From: Microlunatus speluncae | Lineage (GTDB): Bacteria > Actinomycetota > Actinomycetes > Propionibacteriales > Propionibacteriaceae | Reading direction: 5' to 3' | Assembly: GCF_009299835.1 (NCBI RefSeq) | Contig: NZ_VKCZ01000020.1 | Coordinates: 682,001 to 746,000 of the forward strand | Length of the DNA: 64,000 bases | Notes under the pieces: model-generated | Seen by the model: the letters and a program-made list of their open reading frames with translations, nothing else | Told to the model about the DNA's origin: nothing | Database searches by the model: none | Made by a program: the position numbers and the translations under genes | Shown here: in pieces, positions 59,367-64,000 of the stretch | Numbering within the stretch: the stretch's first letter is position 1 | Layout of the letters: every line of letters starts with the position of its first letter

Positions 59367-60302
59367 ATGTTCGCCAGAGTCTCCTCACCCGAGGTTGCTG
59401 ATCTTGCGACCCGGCAGGTCGGAGTCGCCACCCGGCAGCAGCTCCGGGTGGCCGGTTGCAGCCAGACGCTGATCCGATCACAGGTCGCCGCGCATCGCTG
59501 GACCGAGTGGGGATCGCACGTCGTGATCTTGCACAACTTCCAGCCGAGTCGGCATCAGTTGATGTGGGCCGCCGTCCTCGACGCCGGTTGGCCGGCCGCT
59601 CTGGCCAGCCACACGTCCCTGGAGCTGGCCGGGTTCCGGCCCTTTGCGGTGGAGGCGATCCCGGTCCATCTGATCGTTCCGCGGGGAGCGAAGGTGCAGC
59701 CGAATCCGCACGTGGTGATCCACGAGTCGCGGCGGGTGCGGCCGGAGTTCCACGTGGTCGGTCAGGGCCCGCCGAGGACGCCGATCGCCCGGTCCGCGGT
59801 CGATGCCGCGTCCTGGCAACCGTGGCCGAGATTCGCCTGCACGTTGCTGGCGGCCGTGGCCCAACAACGATTGTGTACGGCCGACGATCTCGACCGGGCC
59901 CTGCGCCAGGTCGGCCGGGTCCGGCACAAGCGACACCTGCGCGACACCGTGCTCGAGATCAGCGCCGGCTCGGCGGCGATCAGCGAGATCGACCTGGTGA
60001 AGGCCTGTGCCCGGCACGGGATCGTCCGTCCGCATCAGCAGGTCCGGCGCAACGATGTGGACGGGAAGCCGCGTTACCTCGACGCGTCCTGGCGCCTCCC
60101 GGACGGCCGGACCGTTGTCCTCGAAGTCGACGGGCGGCACCACCTGGACATCGCCCAATGGCAGGACGACGTCCGCCGGGAGCGGGCGGTCGTCATCGGC
60201 GGAGCTCAGGTGCTCCGGGCCACCGCGATCGAACTCCGCACCGACCAAGAACGCGTCATCGCCGACCTCCGCGCCATCGGAGTGCCGAGTTGTCAGAACT
60301 GA
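59367..60302 (+). CDS. AbiEi-like/DUF559 endonuclease-fold protein
   Basis: 311 residues. The N-terminal region (about 8-60, VADLATRQVGVATRQQLRVA) is the winged-helix domain seen in AbiEi-type antitoxins. The C-terminal 110 residues are DUF559, a Vsr/restriction-endonuclease-like fold: EIDLVKACARHGIVRPHQQV, YLDASWRLPDGRTVVLEVDG (acidic pair of the nuclease core) and RRERAVVIGGAQVLRATAIE. These orphan actinobacterial proteins occur in many copies; no toxin gene is adjacent. The last residues (PSCQN) and the stop codon come from the 54-bp palindrome, so the native C-terminus was probably altered by the element. Confidence 0.82.
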   Translation: MFARVSSPEVADLATRQVGVATRQQLRVAGCSQTLIRSQVAAHRWTEWGSHVVILHNFQPSRHQLMWAAVLDAGWPAALASHTSLELAGFRPFAVEAIPVHLIVPRGAKVQPNPHVVIHESRRVRPEFHVVGQGPPRTPIARSAVDAASWQPWPRFACTLLAAVAQQRLCTADDLDRALRQVGRVRHKRHLRDTVLEISAGSAAISEIDLVKACARHGIVRPHQQVRRNDVDGKPRYLDASWRLPDGRTVVLEVDGRHHLDIAQWQDDVRRERAVVIGGAQVLRATAIELRTDQERVIADLRAIGVPSCQN

Positions 60303-60338
60303 GTTGTGTCATAGGGCTTCTCAGTTCTGACAAGTCGG
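60285..60338. repeat. 54-bp palindromic element, copy 10, covering a gene end
   Basis: CCGAGTTGTCAGAACTGAG and CTCAGTTCTGACAAGTCGG around TTGTGTCATAGGGCTT. The stop TGA of the DUF559 gene (60300-60302) is in its left arm. It may also serve as terminator. Confidence 0.94.
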
Positions 60339-60421
60339 CTGGGGGCGACACGCCGGGGGGCGGTGGGGACACTCCACTAGGCGTTGACCGGTGGGGTGGG
60401 CGTGCATAAAGTCCCGCGATT

Positions 60422-61216
60422 GTGCGTACCTTCTTCGAGCTCGCCCGGGCAGAGTTCAGGAGGTTCAGCAGTTACCGGCTGGCGGTGGTCGCGGGAGTGT
60501 TCACCAACTCGGTGTTCGGGTTCATCCGGGCCAGCGTGCTGCTCGGGGCGGTGGACAGCGCGGGCGGGAATCTCGCCGGTTACACGCGGGAGCAGGCGTC
60601 GAGCTATGTCTGGCTGGGTCAGGCGCTGCTCGCGTCGGTCGCGATCTGGGGCTGGACGGAGATCGCCGACCGGGTGAAGAACGGCGAGATCGCGGTCGAT
60701 CTGGCGCGACCGGTGGATCTCTACTTCTCCTGGTGGGCCAGGGATCTGGGCCGGGCGGCGTTCACGCTGCCGGCCCGTGGGCTGCCGCCGTTCCTGGTCG
60801 GGGCGCTGCTGATGGGGGTGGTGCTGCCGACCGCACCGTCCTCCTACCTGCTCGGCGTGATCAGCCTGGTGCTGGCCGTGTCGATCAGCTTCACGCTGCG
60901 CTTCTTGATCAATCTGGCCGCCTTCTGGGTGATCGACATCCGCGGCCTGATCGGGATGTCGGTGGTGATCAGCAGCTTCTTCTGCGGCCTGTTCGTCCCG
61001 GTCCACCTGTTCCCGGACTGGCTGCGGACGATCGCGTACGCGACCCCGTTCCCCGCCCTGCTGCAGTACCCGATCGACGTCTTCTCCGCTCGGGCCACCG
61101 GGCTGGCGGCGCTGCAGGCGGTCGGGGTGCAGGCGGCCTGGCTGGTCGCGCTGGTCGCCGTGTCCCGCCTCGTGCTGCACCGGGCCTCGCAGAAACTGGT
61201 GGTGCAGGGTGGCTGA
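60422..61216 (+). CDS. ABC-2-type transporter permease, subunit 1
   Basis: 264 residues with six membrane helices (start MRTFFELARAEFRRFSSYRL). The pattern, with VAIWGWTEIADRVKNGEIAV and FWVIDIRGLIGMSVVISSFF, is that of the DUF990/ABC-2 permease family that occurs as a pair with a second permease and an ATPase. Exporter of unknown substrate. GTG 60422. The next gene's start overlaps its end by 8 bases. Confidence 0.85.
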   Translation: MRTFFELARAEFRRFSSYRLAVVAGVFTNSVFGFIRASVLLGAVDSAGGNLAGYTREQASSYVWLGQALLASVAIWGWTEIADRVKNGEIAVDLARPVDLYFSWWARDLGRAAFTLPARGLPPFLVGALLMGVVLPTAPSSYLLGVISLVLAVSISFTLRFLINLAAFWVIDIRGLIGMSVVISSFFCGLFVPVHLFPDWLRTIAYATPFPALLQYPIDVFSARATGLAALQAVGVQAAWLVALVAVSRLVLHRASQKLVVQGG

Positions 61217-62018
61217 GCTGAGTCTGCTGATGTCCTACCGGACCGTGCTCGCATCGCGGATCCGCGCCCAGGCCTCGTACCGGCTGAGCTTCACGGTCGA
61301 GACCTTCAATTCGATCTTGATCGGGATCGTCGAGTTCGCCGAGATCTACGTCCTGCTGGCCAACGTGCCGCAGCTCGGCGGGCTGTCCCTGGCCCAGGCG
61401 GCCCTGGTGTTTGCCCTGGCCAACCTCGGATTCGCGATCGCCGACATGATCTTCGGGCAGCTCGACTCGATCCCGCAGTATCTCCGGATGGGGCGACTGG
61501 AGTCGTTCCTGACCCGGCCGATGCCGCTGATGGCCCAGATGATCACCGCCGACATCCAGCTGCGCCGGCTCGGCCGAGCCTTGGTCGGTCTGGTGATCTT
61601 GGTCATCGCCTGGTCCTTCCTCGGCCTGCCGATGACGCCGGGCACGCTCTGGTTGTTGATCTTGACGCCGATCACCGGAGCGGCGATCTACGGCGCCATG
61701 TTTGCGCTGGCCGGCGGGATCCAGTTCTTCGTCATCGACGGGGCCGAGTTCACCAACGCCTTCGTCTACGGGGGTGGCTACGCCGGCCAGATCCCGGGCA
61801 GCGTGCTGCTGCTGCCGATCCGGGTGCTGTTCACGTTCGTCATTCCGGCGACCGTGACCGCCTACCTGCCGGCGTTGTTGATCATGGGATTGCCCGGCCC
61901 GGCGCTGCTGCCCAGCTGGCTCGGCTGGTTCGCGCCGCTGTTCGCGATCTGGGCCTGGTGCCTGGCGGCGTTGACCTGGCGCGCGGGCGTACGAAGGTTC
62001 ACCGGAGCAGGAGGGTAG
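61209..62018 (+). CDS. ABC-2-type transporter permease, subunit 2
   Basis: 269 residues, six membrane helices, matching the second subunit type (LMSYRTVLASRIRAQASYRL, DMIFGQLDSIPQYLRMGRLE, FLTRPMPLMAQMI). GTG 61209. Forms a heterodimeric channel with subunit 1 and is fuelled by the ATPase 5 bases downstream. Confidence 0.85.
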   Translation: MAELSLLMSYRTVLASRIRAQASYRLSFTVETFNSILIGIVEFAEIYVLLANVPQLGGLSLAQAALVFALANLGFAIADMIFGQLDSIPQYLRMGRLESFLTRPMPLMAQMITADIQLRRLGRALVGLVILVIAWSFLGLPMTPGTLWLLILTPITGAAIYGAMFALAGGIQFFVIDGAEFTNAFVYGGGYAGQIPGSVLLLPIRVLFTFVIPATVTAYLPALLIMGLPGPALLPSWLGWFAPLFAIWAWCLAALTWRAGVRRFTGAGG

Positions 62019-62023
62019 GCACT

Positions 62024-62998
62024 ATGGCCGAACCGATCATCGAGTTCACCGACCTGCGCCGGACGTTCGTGGTCCGGACCAAGGCCGGGCTGTTGCGCCG
62101 CGCCAAGCGTGAGGTGCACGCGGTCGACGGGATCAGCGTCACCATCGCGCCGGGCGAGGCGGTCGGCTACATCGGCGCCAACGGTGCCGGCAAGTCGACC
62201 ACGATCAAGATGATCACCGGCATCCTGGTGCCTTCCTCCGGCGAGGTCCGGACCTGCGGCATGGAGCCGGTGGCCAACCGGCGCCGGCTGGCGCGCGAGA
62301 TCGGGGTCGTGTTCGGCCAGCGCAGCCAACTCTGGTGGGATCTGCCGTTGCGGGAGTCGTTCCGGATCCTGGCCGCGATCCACCGGATCAAGCCCGCGGA
62401 CGCGCAGCCGCGGATCGACGAACTGATCGCCGACCTGGCCCTGGACGAACTGCTGGACACCCCGGTCCGGCAACTGTCATTGGGCGAACGGATGCGGGGC
62501 GAGGTCGCCGCCGCGCTGGTGCACCGACCGCGGTTGCTGGTCCTGGACGAGCCGTCGATCGGCCTGGACATGATCAGCAAGGAGCGGCTGCGGAACTTCC
62601 TGTACGCCGAGCGGGAGCGGCAGGGCACCACGCTGCTGCTGACGACGCACGACATGGGCGACATCGAGCGGCTCTGCGATCGCGTGCTGGTGGTGGATCA
62701 CGGCCGGCTGGCGTACGACGGAACGTTGGCCGGGCTGACCGAACGGGTGGCGTTGCAGCGGGTGCTGGTGGTTGACCTGCCGGCGGCGCACGAGCCGTTG
62801 CGGCTGGCCAGCGCGGAAAACGTGGGGGTCGAACTCGAGGGACAGCGGCAGCGGCTCGCGTTCTCCCCGGAACAGACCACGGCGGCGCGGGTGCTGGCCG
62901 AGGTGTCGGCCCAGGTCGACGTGGTCGACCTCACCCTGGAGGAGCCGGCGATCGAGGAGATCGTCCGGACGCTCTACCACGGCCAGGTGCGGTCCTGA
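62024..62998 (+). CDS. ABC-2 exporter ATP-binding protein
   Basis: 324 residues. Walker A GANGAGKS, Q-loop VVFGQRSQLWWDLPLRESF, signature QLSLGERMRGEVAAAL, Walker B LLVLDEPSIGLD and switch His in LLTTHDMGDIERL. The C-terminal 90 residues form a regulatory domain of NatA/NodI-like type (EVSAQVDVVDLTLEEPAIEE). A purine-rich GGAGGG stretch lies before ATG 62024. The signature LSLGE is a variant of LSGGQ typical of this subgroup. Exports an unknown compound together with the two permeases. Confidence 0.9.
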   Translation: MAEPIIEFTDLRRTFVVRTKAGLLRRAKREVHAVDGISVTIAPGEAVGYIGANGAGKSTTIKMITGILVPSSGEVRTCGMEPVANRRRLAREIGVVFGQRSQLWWDLPLRESFRILAAIHRIKPADAQPRIDELIADLALDELLDTPVRQLSLGERMRGEVAAALVHRPRLLVLDEPSIGLDMISKERLRNFLYAERERQGTTLLLTTHDMGDIERLCDRVLVVDHGRLAYDGTLAGLTERVALQRVLVVDLPAAHEPLRLASAENVGVELEGQRQRLAFSPEQTTAARVLAEVSAQVDVVDLTLEEPAIEEIVRTLYHGQVRS

Positions 62999-63024
62999 TC
63001 GGACCGCACCTCGTGTGGGTGGGC

Positions 63025-63267
63025 TCAGGCGAAGGCCAGGTCGGGCTCGCCGACCCGCAGCCAGGTCCAGATGGTGGTGCCGGTCGCGACGGCCAGCCGG
63101 CGGGCGGTCTGCAGGTTGATCGACCGGACGCCGGCCAGGATGTCCTGCAGCAACTCGAGCGTGATCCCCGATCGGGCGGCGAACCCGGCGACCCCCCAGC
63201 CGCGAGCCTGGATTTCCTGGGCCAGATAGTCGGCCGCGGTGGGTGGGGGAAGAACTGTCTCCTTCAT
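63025..63267 (-). CDS. HigA-like XRE-family DNA-binding protein
   Basis: 80 residues with HTH LAQEIQARGWGVAGFAARSG, LELLQDILAGVRSINLQTAR and LAVATGTTIWTWLRV, matching the HigA/VapI antidote type. GGAG seven bases before the ATG. The usual HigB toxin gene is not next to it on either side, so it may be an orphan antitoxin or a simple regulator. Confidence 0.8.
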   Translation of the reverse strand: MKETVLPPPTAADYLAQEIQARGWGVAGFAARSGITLELLQDILAGVRSINLQTARRLAVATGTTIWTWLRVGEPDLAFA

Positions 63268-63379
63268 TCCGTGTCTCCTTAGTCTGCTGGCCGTAACTCT
63301 GCACCTGAGGTCTGACAGAACCGGCCGTTATCGAGGCAACGTCTCGATGACCTGGCCGGGTTCCGGGTGGTGACCCGGT

Positions 63380-63574
63380 TCACAGTCGGGACGAGCCCTC
63401 CTCGGGGATCAACAGCCAACCGCCGATGTAGATCAGGATCTGCGGGCCGGGCAGCAGCATCGACAGCACGAAGATGATCCGGACGACGTTGGCGGAGATG
63501 CCGAACCGTCGACCGATCGCCGAGCACACGCCGGCGATCATCCGGTCGTTCCGGGGACGGGCGAGGGTGCTCAT
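63380..63574 (-). CDS. PspC-domain membrane protein
   Basis: 64 residues: RPRNDRMIAGVCSAIGRRFG, then the membrane helix VVRIIFVLSMLLPGPQILIY and IGGWLLIPEE, the complete PspC domain. PspC family proteins sense envelope stress or bind partners at the membrane. CAGGAGG 5 bases before ATG 63574 fixes the start. Its gene is followed on the same strand by the HigA-like gene after 112 bases. Confidence 0.92.
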   Translation of the reverse strand: MSTLARPRNDRMIAGVCSAIGRRFGISANVVRIIFVLSMLLPGPQILIYIGGWLLIPEEGSSRL

Positions 63575-63896
63575 GGTGTCCTCCTGGGACTGAGTCGGTG
63601 AAGTTCTCTTGTGGTGAACCGTAGGACCCACTCTGCCCCATCAGAACGATCCGAAACCGTGTCTTGCAGGCATCCTCCGGGAGCCACTCAGGGACCCGAT
63701 GGGTGACACCCCGAGAATCGGTGCGCGACCGTCGATCGTCCTCCGATTTGGACACGTACCAGGGGTTCTGGGCGGTACGCGGTCGAGCGCTGTAGGTTAC
63801 TCCCAAGGCCCGGCGACTCACACGAACCCGTGGCCGATTTTGGGCGGCGTCGGGGGTCAGCTGCGCATGTACCTTCTCCGGATGAGGTAGGCGAAC
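63575..63896. other. Intergenic region, no gene seen
   Basis: About 320 bases between the PspC gene and a possible gene at the right edge. Frames are short and interrupted. A plausible promoter is around 63789-63800 (TGTAGGTTACTC). No RNA fold was recognised. Confidence 0.4.
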
Positions 63897-64000
63897 GTGG
63901 TACATCCGCGCCGTGGATTCGATGGCGACGCGGTTGACCCTGCGCAGACGACGGCACCGGTGCCGACGATGGAAACCGGTGCTGCGTCGCGGGGGCAGCC
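63897..64000 (+). CDS. Possible 5' end of a gene running off the right edge
   Basis: GTG 63897, 9 bases after a GAGG, opens a frame to the edge (VVHPRRGFDGDAVDPAQTTA, then PVPTMETGAASRGQ). The hydrophilic start has no recognisable domain. Without the rest it cannot be assigned, and it may be chance. Confidence 0.3.
   Translation, partial: MVHPRRGFDGDAVDPAQTTAPVPTMETGAASRGQ

Noticed and set aside
63731..63896. Possible structured RNA or riboswitch before the right edge
   Set aside because: I tried to read a known fold but saw no tRNA arms, no terminator and no motif of the common riboswitch classes.

Overview
The window is high-GC DNA (about 70% G+C by eye) with dense gene packing, ATGA/GTGA start-stop overlaps, many GTG starts, actinobacterial protein types (class IIa aldolase of the mycobacterial type, DUF3151, two ECF42-like sigma factors, LPXTG and Tat signals) and sugar ABC operons without their own ATPase. 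This fits an actinobacterium, most likely of the Propionibacteriales (Microlunatus-like). That placement is inference from protein style. I saw no rRNA, tRNA, CRISPR, phage or transposase gene.

Layout. 1-5.5 kb: end of a membrane protein, a SpoU-type RNA methyltransferase, a DGPF protein with an ECF42-like sigma factor, a GntR/UTRA regulator and a secreted sialidase-like protein. 5.5-13 kb: a membrane protein, fructose-bisphosphate aldolase, an AraC regulator, then two secreted low-complexity proteins, the second built of Gly-Asp-Ser repeats. 13-23 kb: CorA-like transporter, DUF3151 protein, MFS exporter, a second sigma/DGPF locus with divergent DGPF genes, and small housekeeping-type genes. 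23-25 kb: purA. 25-31 kb: LacI regulator and a convergent operon for a beta-fructoside (binding protein, two permeases, GH32 enzyme). 31-38 kb: a hydrolase, a large secreted DUF4091 glycosidase with discoidin-like modules and a secreted 5'-nucleotidase. 38-43 kb: AraC regulator and an alpha-galactoside operon (GH36 enzyme, two permeases, lipoprotein). 44-54 kb: a peptide uptake and degradation locus with divergent Dpp-type ATPases, M19 dipeptidase, binding protein, permeases, an M24-fold protein, an alpha/beta hydrolase and a double Lrp/AsnC regulator. 54-64 kb: purD-purB, an LPXTG beta-propeller protein, a DUF559 protein, an ABC-2 exporter operon, an orphan HigA-like protein and a PspC protein.

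The most unusual content is repetitive DNA. Ten copies of a palindrome of exactly 54 bp (18 codons) are scattered through the window. One lies in frame inside the GH32 gene, one supplies the stop codon of a DUF559 gene, and four form a tandem array with a 107-bp period. A second family, REP-like (core GTTCCCTGAGCCTGTCGAAG), is read as protein at the N-termini of a sugar permease and of the M24-fold protein, and also forms two composite structures of about 370 bp around long palindromes. The hexamer TGATCA is strikingly frequent. Starts were chosen from Shine-Dalgarno position and family alignment; where a palindrome lies upstream of a gene the start was placed after it.
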